Below, one piece after another: positions 1 through 9,963 of a DNA stretch of 20,342 bases (position 1 is its first letter; every line of letters begins with the position of its first letter). The position numbers and the translations under genes are program-made. This DNA is from Zoopage sp. CT-All (taxonomy: Eukaryota > Zoopagomycota > Zoopagomycetes > Zoopagales > Zoopagaceae). Under the pieces are notes generated by a model. That model did not search any database, was not told the DNA's origin, and worked only from the letters and a program-made list of their open reading frames with translations. The stretch spans positions 6,136 through 26,477 of the forward strand of contig QZWS01000104.1 in NCBI GenBank assembly GCA_004114245.1. The letters run 5' to 3'.

Positions 1-1108
1 CATCTGTCCCACTTGGAGATAACACGCTCAGGCCAGCAAATAGCGCACCAAGATTTGGAAGTTGAGCAAGGCAGGCTCCGCGTCCCTTTGTAATGTCAAA
101 TGCTTCAAGAGCGGCCCCCAATGGTTTCGCTTTAAGCTTACCCAGCACCTCGAGAGGAATTTTAATACTGTTCTTCACGTAATGCGCAAATATAGCCTGC
201 GCTAGTGCCCTCATCTGAGCTATAACTTTAGTGACGATCACCGGAGTTACTATGTATCGAGAAGTCAGCATCTCCGGACTGAGTATCGAGTAGATCGCTG
301 AGCACTGTATCGCAGATATATCTGCGTGCGATAGTCGAATTTCGGGGTGAATAGCGTCAAGAAGGTACCCCAAAAGCCATTCCAGGAGACCGTCATCGCT
401 CCATGTCTGGTCGATTCCAAGGCCACCTATGAACAGCGCGGCATGTTTGTTGATGAGCTCGGCGATACTCCTATCTGGGTTCGTGGTATGCTTATTGATG
501 GGTCCGTTGATATTCTTATCTGGGTCAATGGCACGCGCTAACTGAAAGATGCTGTGCGGATCAGGAACGATGGTTATCCGGAGTTCTCCAAGCTTGTGTT
601 CAACGTGTGGTGGTGTTGTTTGGAAGAGTTGTGGTATTGCCAGGACAGGCGTTGGCATTGACGTTAAAAGCCGTGCAAGCTTTCTTGCCTTGTCGGGGTA
701 GCGATGCAGTGTGCCAAGGTCTATGAAGCTGAGGAGGAGACCAAGGGGGAGGGATTGCTTATCGGGTGAAGCTTCCATTGCTGCAACAAGGGACGGAACC
801 TTTGCTACTTCGCGAGGATACGTCAAATCGCACTGCTTGAACAAATCCTGAAGCTTTTCATGAAGAACTCGGCCGCGGGTATCGTCCACAGCCGCTTTAA
901 ATGCATGGCTGGCACTGGCTAATTTCCCTTTATCTGACGCGGAAAGAAAGCGTGTCACTTCTGTATGCATATTGCGGGGGAGATTAGTGTAGGAATCAAC
1001 ATCAGGATTGTGCTCCGATGCATGGGCATCAGGATTGTGCTTCGATGCACGGGTACCAGGGGCGAGCACCGCAAAAGCAACAAGGACGAGGAGAGGCAGA
1101 GATTTCAT
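1..1108 (-). CDS. Secreted protein with F-box-like motif, partial (C-terminus beyond window)
   Basis: The reading frame is open without a stop from the ATG at 1108 to the window edge, giving 369 residues and no intron. Residues 1-21 form a clear signal peptide (MKSLPLLVLVAFAVLAPGTR, cleavage likely after Ala21). A 9-residue repeat follows (ASKHNPDAH then ASEHNPDVD). Residues about 43-71 start LPRNMHTEVTRFLSASDKGK and continue into a run of small and Ala residues, which fits the F-box pattern. A second degenerate tandem repeat of about 15 residues, each copy holding INKH, lies near 440-520. The rest is helical and Leu/Ala-rich with no family I recognise. The layout (signal peptide directly followed by an F-box-like motif) is shared with the gene at 15334-16476, so the two may be distant paralogues. 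The signal peptide and the open frame are seen directly. The F-box label rests on pattern only, and a secreted F-box is unusual. Confidence 0.72.
   Translation of the reverse strand, partial: MKSLPLLVLVAFAVLAPGTRASKHNPDAHASEHNPDVDSYTNLPRNMHTEVTRFLSASDKGKLASASHAFKAAVDDTRGRVLHEKLQDLFKQCDLTYPREVAKVPSLVAAMEASPDKQSLPLGLLLSFIDLGTLHRYPDKARKLARLLTSMPTPVLAIPQLFQTTPPHVEHKLGELRITIVPDPHSIFQLARAIDPDKNINGPINKHTTNPDRSIAELINKHAALFIGGLGIDQTWSDDGLLEWLLGYLLDAIHPEIRLSHADISAIQCSAIYSILSPEMLTSRYIVTPVIVTKVIAQMRALAQAIFAHYVKNSIKIPLEVLGKLKAKPLGAALEAFDITKGRGACLAQLPNLGALFAGLSVLSPSGTD
1001..1050 (-). repeat. Tandem 27-bp repeat in coding DNA
   Basis: ATCAGGATTGTGCT[C/T]CGATGC is found at 1001-1021 and again at 1028-1048, a 27-bp period with one mismatch over 21 bases. 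It encodes the duplicated nonapeptide just after the signal peptide of the secreted protein at 1-1108. Confidence 0.8.
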
Positions 1109-1349
1109 GTTTAAGCGAGGAGTTCAGAGAGTTTTTTCAGTGGAGAATGGGGTGGGTGGTGCCCAGATCAAGCCAAGTGTTAGAGTTGTCGACTGAAGGG
1201 AAATCGGCAGTGAGGACTATCCGATCCTCGGCGAACAGTTGCCTATATTTTCAGATACGAAATAAAATTGATAGGGAAGCCAGATTATGGATCATGGCAA
1301 TGCAGTACTGCATAATTATACATCACTAACGGCAGTATAAATTGTCCAC

Positions 1350-2882
1350 TCAAACCGGCCAGACCCCGGCGGCTTTAAAATCCTGGAGGATTGTCACTAG
1401 ATGCTCTCGGGCGAAAACCGGATGCTTATATGTGAACGCCGTTTCTCGCTCGATTCTGGATCCATCAACAATGTACGGCCAGTTGCTCCAGATCTCGCTG
1501 TCAATCACCGGCGTTAAAGGGCTGTATCGGCTTGTCATGGACGATTGCTGCTGCAGCGACTCTGCAAACGTGTCCGCATTTTCTGAGCTGCACTCCACGC
1601 GCATTTCCTCAAAATATTCCTGCGACCATCAGGTTAGGTGAAAATGCTCAACGAGGGATATGCTAACGCTGTCCTGCTTGCTAGGCGTCCACAACATATC
1701 GAAACTCCACGACAACAGGTCTTGGTAGACCTTGAAATACTCTTCAACGCCTAGCGAACAATAAAGTCAGCCGGTGGAAGCCATCATCGACGACCTGCAA
1801 AGCTTGATGGGCTGCGCAATGTTGAATACCTCCACACCGCTGAGACGCTCTCGTTGGTACCATCGGCATAGGTGAACGACGGCTCGAGAAACGTCATGGA
1901 CGTGCGCTTTATCTACCAACGTTACACGACGGGCAAGGCCAACAGCATGGTCAAACCCATTCGGATGCTCGTGTTCATGCCGACAGGCGTCTTGTACCCA
2001 AACTTTGTCGACAGCGTAAATACAAGCAGGGCATGCGGCACAACGCCTGTATATCCACAGCCGTAAACGATTGGAGCCTGGAAGCGGTCAGCAAGCATGT
2101 CAACGGGAAATCAGGCAATGCTCTTAGGAGTAGTCCATTCAAGCTAAGCGAGGTGAAGAGGGGCATTACCAGGTGCAGGAATATACCCTGGAGTATTTTG
2201 CACTTGCTGGTCGACTTGGATGAGGTACGGCGAGCGAGCGCTGAAAGCACACAGGGGCGAGGTCTCGATCTAATGCAACGGTCGACGCGTGTTTGAATCA
2301 TGCGACCTATCATACACCAATACCATCGGAATATTCTCGCCCGCTGCCTATGTGGACGTATACAGGAGTTCCTCGCTGCACAGCAGCTTGGGTGGCATGC
2401 GAGCAGGGCGCAATCAACTTCATCTGGTAAACCTGTGCAGCGTCAGCGATACTGTCCGACATTGGGGCGGTGCGCTACCGCATCTATTTGATCTGGCTTG
2501 ATATCAGCGAGACAATTCACGACCCAATCGAACTCGGCTCCAGAAAGCGCCGGGGGCGAGGCGAATATCTGCGCAAAGTCTCCTACCAAGCCGGATGGCT
2601 GTCATCGCATATTGTCAATCACCCTGGGCAGGGGGGCGTACTAGGGGAGATCATCTTTGACTGAACAAACTCGACTCTCCGCATAGCCGCAAGGTATAGG
2701 GGCGGAAGGAAGGCGAACTGGGGGAGGGTCGAGTCGACGGCGCGAATGTGGCAGCCGCGGTCACGAAAGCCCGAGTCGACGAGATGCCGCACGAGGGACA
2801 TTCCCGGGGTTGTAAGCGCGCCGATTATGAGTATGCTGCGCGGGTCGTCCACGGCTGTTGTGGCAGGTACGGTGGCAGACAT
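1350..2882 (-). CDS. NAD(P)-dependent epimerase/dehydratase-like (extended SDR), probably decaying
   Basis: Start ATG at 2882, stop at 1350-1352. Recognisable pieces in order: an N-terminal Rossmann strand (ILIIGALTTPGMSLVRHLVD), the FDWVVNCLAD strand, VYQMKLIAPCSHATQAAVQR, a catalytic-region piece with Tyr in GREYSDG, an APIVYGCG segment, HVHDVSRAVVHLC, VFNIAQP, and a C-terminus with VDGSRIERETAF. This is the order of fungal NAD-dependent epimerase/dehydratase proteins. Likely introns: 2583-2641, 2433-2478, 2241-2315, 2144-2186, 1913-1956, 1620-1667. Oddities: the glycine-rich GxxGxxG motif is eroded; a TGA at 2111-2113 interrupts an otherwise well-matching frame; the frame changes near 1800-1810 and returns near 1752. 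Each lesion can be avoided by a longer intron (2078-2186; 1751-1837), but these remove segments normally conserved. So this is either a decaying gene or a shortened protein. Substrate unknown. Confidence 0.55.
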
Positions 2883-3661
2883 GATGCAAGTTGGCTGGGA
2901 AGTGTGCAGCGTTTGCGCAACCACTACCTCATTTTGGGGGCTGTGAACTGCTGCAAAGCGTTCGTTCAATCGTTCACCTGCCTGCCATGGCGCTCTGAAT
3001 GTATTGCTGAGGCTGTGCAGGCCATAGGCAAGTACAAGCTCACGAGGCATTGCATTTGAATAGGCATTTGCATGGCTACTCTGATTACATGCCAGCCGCC
3101 TTCTGGCTGATTATGGGACATGGTCAGGGCTGCTTGGAATAGGTGTTTAGCTATTTAGACAATCAAGGCAGGCGCCTATTAAGTAGCCCTGGTCGTGGTA
3201 ACTGGCAAGGAGTCCCTTCCCCATGGGGTTTTTAACCCAGGTGGGAGGGATGCAAACCAGCACAATGACAGACTGACAGCAGTGGAATGACAGAACTGAG
3301 TAACTGTTGAAAGGTGTGGTGGGATGCAGAGATATTCAGCTTCAGTGATGGTAGTGAGGCCAGTTATAGTGAGGTGTAATAAGGGTGATTATAGAATGAG
3401 GATGGGGGCAGAGGAAACAAAGAGAAGAAAGTACTATAAGAACATGTGATCAATACAGCCATCTACACCCTGTCATTCAAAGGTGCAGCTGCTCATTTCC
3501 AATAGTAACGACAGATTGCACTGAATCCACCGCCCAATACATGACATTTCTCTCTTTGGCAGGAGTTCCGCCATGTGATCACCGCTGCTCTTGCGTCGCA
3601 TCTGGCTGCTCCCTTTTGAGCCACCGTTTTTTGGCAGTCCCACGATTACCCAACCCATCCA
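2883..3661. other. Divergent intergenic region, no gene seen
   Basis: About 780 bp between the starts of the epimerase-like gene (minus) and the multi-PAK gene (plus). Short open frames here on both strands have no recognisable content and lack a start/intron structure worth proposing. It contains a perfect 10-bp palindrome CCCCATGGGG at 3219-3228, directly followed by a T-run and AACCC. The stretch 3290-3440 is purine-rich on the plus strand. It presumably holds both promoters; no specific site can be supported. Confidence 0.6.
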
Positions 3662-6600
3662 ATGGGCAATCTGCCGTCGTCTCCGCAGGGCCCCTCCCAC
3701 CGGCACACCCAGTCGTTCTCGTCGTCGCAGCTGCATGCTGGGCGGCCCGCGAATCCCCAGGAGCGGCGGATTCGCGCCGCCGCGCTCGCCCGCTCCGCCT
3801 CCTCGGGAGGAAGTGCCCTGGCGTCCGCGATGCGAAGGGGCGCGGACAAGGTCGCCGGAGCGTCCGTGGGCGCCGGCGGCTCGCCCAAACACGCCGTGCC
3901 TCCCGTGATCCAGATCTCGGGCCCCGTGAACATCGAGCACGGTCTGCACGTGGAATTCAACAAGGCGACGGGCCAGTACGTGGTGAGCAGCCCCATTCTC
4001 CCACTACATGTCTAACGGCCCTGCAGGGCCTTCCAGACGTGTGGAGCACCGCGGTGCCGGGCTCGGATATCGTCAACACGCGGAACATCGCGCCGCAGCT
4101 GCGGCCCGCGCCGCCATCGCCCAGCCCGTCGTCGCCGTCGCGCGTCTCGCAGCCCCCGCAGAATATTGGAAAGCCAACGCACTTTCAGCACCATGTGCAC
4201 GTCGAGTTTGACGAGCGCGGCTTCTACCACGGCCTTCCCGATGAATGGCGACGAGCACTGGGAACCGCCGGCATATCCGAGCACGAGGCAAGCCTGCATG
4301 CGCGGGAAGTCGCCACAGTGTTATCTGTTCACGGCGACAAGCAATATGCCATGAACCAAGGACGAGACAAGAAGCATGCCAGTGCCGCGCCACCGGCTCC
4401 CGCCGCCACCCAAGCACAGGAACATGCTCAGGCAATCTCCGTGGCAACACACAGCGCAGCGCAGCTGTCCCAGTCCATGCCTTCGCATGCTCCCGCCCTC
4501 CACTCCCTTTCTCTCTCCGGAACGCTTCGCTTCAACAATGAGTCGCACGCGGAAGATACATATCGAGACCGCTCCGTATCCGAATCCGTCGCCGTCAAGG
4601 CGCGCCTTGCACCCATCCTGTTGTCTCGGCTGGAGCCGTTCGGACTGGTTGCACACGTCGAGGCTGGCGATCCGCGTGCACTCTTCCCCAACAAGTACCA
4701 AATCGCGGAGGGAGAGTCGGGCGACTTGTACGCCGCCACAAATCCTCGCACGCGCCGCACCTACGCCATAAAAATCGTCCCATTCGAAAAGATAACAAAG
4801 CTTGCGCTTCTGCCGCGGGAAATAGCCCTCATGCGATCGGCCCGCGCAGTCGAGCAGCCAAACGTTGTCCATCTGGAGAGCTGCTTGGCGGATGAAATTG
4901 AAGGAATCTGGGTGGCGATGGAGTTCATGGACGCAGGCCCGCTCACAGATCTCATCGGCGGCGACGGCCACGGCTGGCGGATGACCGAGCCTGAGATCGC
5001 GCAGACGCTGCGCGAAACCGCCCGTGCGCTGCACTGGATGCACTCCGTGTCTGGCCGCATGCACCGGGACGTGAAGAGCGACAATATACTGCTCAATATG
5101 CGCGGCGAGATCAAGCTTGCAGACTTTGCGCATTCGATCGAAATTGCGCTTGAAGAGAGCGCCCAATACGGGTCCGTTGCCGGCACGCCCTATTGGATGG
5201 CACCCGAAGTCGTCAAGGGCCAGCCTTATGGCGCTCGCATCGACATATGGTCCCTTGGTATTGTCGCGTATGAAATGGCCGAGATGCAGCCGCCGTATCT
5301 GGACTGTCCACCGCTCCGTGCTCTCTTTCTCATCGCCGCACACGGTGTTCCGCCGCTCAAAGACCCATCGCGGTGGTCCGCTGGCATGCTGGATCTCATC
5401 GTCAAGTGCACCGTCGTCAATCCCGTGGCGCGATTGACGGCTGCCCAGCTCCTTCAGCACCCCTGGCTTGATTGTGCCTGTGGACTGGATGGCATTGTGC
5501 GCTTAATTGAACGCGCATCGGCTGCACAGAATGGCGAAGACGTTTCCCTGCTCCAGGCTGCCGCGGCAAACGTCGCCAGTAAGCCCCAGAGGCAAAGCAC
5601 AGGTCCCAGTAGCGAATCTCTGCTTGCCACTGCTGGGATTCCACCCGAAGTTTTGCGGCAAAATCGCGCCATCGCCGAGCACGTTCTTTCTGTGCACGGT
5701 CAGATGAATTACGTCCGTTTGAGCTCAGCATCATCGCTTGTGGTGCCTGGGCTGCCCGCCACTGATCGATTGTCCATTGTTAGCGTTCGAAGAAAAAGCA
5801 GCCGTCCTACCAGTGCAGCAACCGTGGCCACAGGACCCGAACCCGGACGCGTCCCTGTCTCCGTCGATGCTGGCATTGGACAGCGCGAAGGCATCGGCAC
5901 GCTAATTCGCCACTACATGCTCGACTCGCTAATTGCCTCACTGGATGACCCCCGGGCTATTTTCTGCTCCCTCACTACCATCGCGCAGGGCGAATCTGGA
6001 GACGTTTTTTGTGCGCGCAACAAGCACGATGATCTTGACTACGCCGTCAAAATAGTCCCTTATTCAGCCACCGCTAAAATGGATATACTTCACCGCGAGC
6101 TGAACACCATGCGCCACTGTCGACATCCAAACGTCGTAAAATATTTAACCTCGTACGCGGACGCCACGTCTTTCTGGGTGGTCATGGAGTTGATGGACGC
6201 GGGTTGCTTGACCGAGTATTTGCCGGACAACACGCGGCCATCCCTGACCGAGCCGCGCATCGCCCGTGTGTTGCGCGAAGTGCTTAAAGGCCTGACGTTT
6301 CTTCACGGCAACGGATACCTGCATCGTGATATAAAGTCGGATAACATCCTGCTATCCTCTCGCGGCAAGATCAAAATTGCCGACTTTGCCCACAGTGCCA
6401 AATTCGAAAACGGCCAAGCAACGCGCAACTCCGTCATTGGCACGCCCTACTGGATGGCGCCCGAGGTTGTCAAGGGGCGAGCATACGACGCCAAGATCGA
6501 CATCTGGAGCGTGGGAATCATGACGATTGAAATGGCCGAGGGCCAGCCTCCGTATATGGAGTACCCTCCACTCAGGGCCCTTTTCATGATTGCTACGTAT

Positions 6601-9600
6601 GGGTCTCCGCAACTGAGCGATCCAGAGTGCTGGACCCCCGAGTTTCGCGACTTTTTGCGCAAGTGCACGAATCTGCAAGCTGGGAGCCGTCCTGACGCAA
6701 AGCAATTGCTGGATCACCCGTTCCTCAAATGTGCATGTGGTCAGGCCGATATATTGGCAATGATTGCAAGGCAGGAAGAGATGCAGGCGATGGCTAATCA
6801 ACAGCACACGCTTCCCGAAGACTTGCAGCGAATGGTGGAGAACACTGGCATTGAGCAATCTGAACTCGAGCAAAACGAAGGCACGCTAACGGCGATTATC
6901 AGCAAGCACAAGCATCAGGAGTATTTAGCAGAGCTGCCTGATGCCGAGGATAGTCGTCGCGAGAAGCTAGTTGTGCGCCGACGGTCTTCGCGTGTTTCGA
7001 CCATGTCGACTGCAAGCAAGCTGTCCTTGATAGCAAAGGATCTTCCTCCGCTCCCGATCTCTCCAAGCATCCCGAGGGCCGACACTCCTTTCGAAAAATC
7101 AAGTCCGTTCGTTAACAACGAGGTTCTCGGGAACTTTAAGCTCGTTAATATAATCGGCATCGGCGATCCTCGCCAGCTCTTTGAAGATTTTGTCCAAGTG
7201 GCCGAAGGAGAATCTGGTGGCGTATACTCTGCGCTTGACAAGGCCACCGGAGATACGGTAAGCTCGCTCCTTTCGCTGCCGACTTGACGCGTTCCAGGTT
7301 GCTGTCAAAATAATTCCGTATTCTGCGGAAGCGAAAATGGAAATGATTGCCAACGAGCTCGCAATGATGAAAGCGGCCAAAGCAAGCAACGTTGTCCAGC
7401 TGCTTCACTGCCTTTGCGACGACACTAGTCTTTTTATCGTCGCGGAATACATGGATGGCGGGTCGCTTGCGGACCTACTTGGCGATGAGGCGCCGGTGCG
7501 CTTGGGCGTCTCGCACATGGCATTTGTCTTTGGCGAACTACTCCGAGCGCTGGCGACGCTTCACGAACGCCAACTCGTGAATCGGGACATAAAAAGCGAT
7601 AACGTGCTGTTCAACGCAAAGGGCGAGATTAAGCTTGGTAAGCAGCGGGAATTTCATGCCTTGCGCCTGATGCATGCCAGCCGACTTTGTCCATTGCACC
7701 CAACTTTCCGATATTCGCCCGTTTCGCGATGGCGTTGTCGGAACGCCTTATTGGATGTCGCCGCAGGTCATCAAGGGCGAAAAATATGATACCAAGACGG
7801 ACATCTGGAGTCTTGGCATTGTCGGCTATGAAATGGTTGATGGAGAGCCGCCATTTATTGACTATCCTCCACTCAAGGTGAGGCCTATCGTGCATTTAAC
7901 AGATCCTGATGACTGCAAGGCTGTGTTTCTCATTGTCACGCAAGGCATCGCTCCGCTTGATGTGTCTGAACGATGCCCGGCTGCATTTTGCGACATCGTC
8001 CGGCAGTGCACAATCGTCGACCCCGCCCTTCGCCCCACCGCCACTGAGCTGCTAGAGGTATGACCCTTTTTGGTTGTTGACAGTTTCTTATTTATAAAGC
8101 ACCCTTTCATTGCGTCAGCTTGCACGCAAACCGAATTTATACAACTTCTTGCCGACGCTAGCCTAATTACTGTCAAAAACGATGGTCAAATGTATAGCTT
8201 TCTTGGCGATTATGTGCCTCAGGAGGTACGATGCGAGTTGCCAACCTAGTGTTAACCTTGTAATAGATTGGCGATGGCGCAAATATAGACAATATCTCAG
8301 TTCCAGCCCGGGATGCATCCTACTCTCCTGATGCCGCCATGCCGACGACTGGCGACAAGATGGTCGATGGCACCAAGACGGGGATGAGCTTGCAGCATCG
8401 TCGCATGGAAAGCAGTGGGAGCGAGATGGCTTCGCGCATCCTCACCGTCTCCGTGCCACCGTCAGCTGTTCAGGATGCCGTGCTTAGCGATTCGCTTGCA
8501 ATCGCTGATAAAAAGGCGAGTCGTCGGCGCTCAGTCCGTGTGTCTGTGGATCAGGCTGCCGAGGCACGACGCATTATTTCTGAGAACGAATCCGACATTG
8601 CGTCGATCGAGATCGAAGATTTGGTAAAATCCAGTGGCATACCGGAGAACACCATTGTGGACAATCCAATCGAGTTCTATTGCCTGACAGACATTGTTGA
8701 GGAGGGTGAGCCCGACAGGATGCTGAGCGACCTGCAGCCCATTGCTGAAGGCGTCTCTGGGGACATTTGCATCGCTGAGCTTGTCGAGGCCCAACTATTG
8801 GTAAGCAGCTGCTTGGGCTAGCCGCTTTTACATAGCACGCGTAGGTCGCCTGCAAAGTGGTTCCTTTCACGGCGACGGAGAAGCTATCCATTGTCGCCAA
8901 CGAAGTGTCCATGATGCGCCGATGCAACCATAGCAATATTGTTGAGTATTTCACTACCTACGCGAATGATGAAGCACTTTATGTAATATGGCGCACATGC
9001 TGGTCCATGATCTGACACGAAATAGATCGTCATGGAATATATGGACGCGGGGTCGCTGACCGACTACCTATCCAGGGATGTTGAACTCAAGCTCTCTGAA
9101 CCTGAAATGGCATTTGTCTCTCGCGAGGTCTTGAAGGCCTTGGAGTTTCTTCACGGAAGCAATCGTTGTTTGCGAGATTTGAAATCCGACAGCATTTTGC
9201 TCAACAGTCTCGGCGAAGTCAAATTGGGTAGGATTCCTACCATGATTAGCTCCTACTCAAACATCTGCAGCCGATTTCGCCCGGAGCACTCAACTCCTTG
9301 GCGCATTGGATCGGCGGACGTCGATTGTTGGAACACCGTATTGGATGGCGCCAGAGGTCGTGCTCGCACAGCCGTACAACACCAAGGTGGACATCTGGAG
9401 CATGGGCATTGTCGCCGTCGAGATGGCGGATGGCGAGCCGCCGTATATGGGCAATGCACCGTTGCAGGTTTGCGCTGTGAGAATCGCACCATCCGAGTTT
9501 ATTTTGTCTAGGCGCTCTACGCGATCGCCACTAGGGAGCCACCACGACTTTGCAATCCCGATGCCTGGTCAGAGGAGTTGAACTCCTTCGTATCACACTG

Positions 9601-9787
9601 TCTGCAGCGTGACGAAAATGTACGGGCCTCTGCGGGAGATTTATTAAAGGTGAGCTATACCTAAATCGAGGTCTTTGACCAATATGCTTCATAGCATTCG
9701 TGGACTCAGCGAGCAGGATCTACTGAGGTGATTGTATCGATGATAGCTCGATTTCAGAATGCCCGTGAATTGCCGTCGGCTGAATAA
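3662..9787 (+). CDS. PAK-like protein kinase with two CRIB motifs and four tandem kinase domains
   Basis: Twelve exons: 3662-3982, 4027-7257, 7298-7637, 7681-7877, 7920-8057, 8100-8225, 8267-8800, 8845-8982, 9026-9227, 9271-9467, 9512-9649, 9695-9787; about 1884 residues. All introns are GT-AG, 40-45 nt, and keep frame. The N-terminus MGNLPSS fits N-myristoylation. CRIB 1 (residues 85-113, [13 protein letters not shown]...GLPDVW) is restored only by splicing intron 1. CRIB 2 (154-181, [13 protein letters not shown]...GLPDEW) continues into a PAK-type autoinhibitory segment. Kinase domains lie at about 331-588, 757-1008, 1161-1413 and 1607-1858, each with a preceding GDPR-like stretch (GEPD in kinase 4), a Lys (356, 782, 1188, 1633), an RD catalytic Asp (455, 875, 1281, 1726) and GTPYWMxP. 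DFG is DFA, DFA, DFV, DFA. Kinase 3 has NRD; kinase 4 has LRD and Ser1731 for the metal-binding Asn, so it is probably inactive. Normal PAKs have one kinase domain and are activated by Cdc42/Rac at membranes; a role in polarity signalling is inferred. Confidence 0.9.
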
Positions 9788-9963
9788 TTACGTTCGTAAA
9801 CTGTATGTACGCTAGCGGATCGATGGGAAATGTACATCAGGATTGCATTGCACATGGTATGCTCGAATTTATAAGGCAGCTGGCCGTGGGCTAACTTGAC
9901 AATGCGTAATGCGATGATCTAGCTCGAGTAGTCTGATCAGCTCTTGGATAGTCCCGAAGCGTG

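Noticed and set aside
3219-3228. Palindrome CCCCATGGGG followed by a T-run
   Set aside because: A 10-bp palindrome is expected by chance in a region this size. It has no loop and no position relative to a mapped gene end, so I do not call it a terminator or operator.
3541-3661. Upstream ATG at 3541 as the start of the kinase protein
   Set aside because: That frame differs from the CRIB 1 exon. The ATG at 3662 with the 44-nt intron joins CRIB 1 to its GLPDVW tail, which the long frame cannot do.
4321-5460. 379-codon open frame antisense to kinase 1
   Set aside because: It mirrors codon bias of a clearly coding, conserved kinase exon on the plus strand and has no recognisable protein features.
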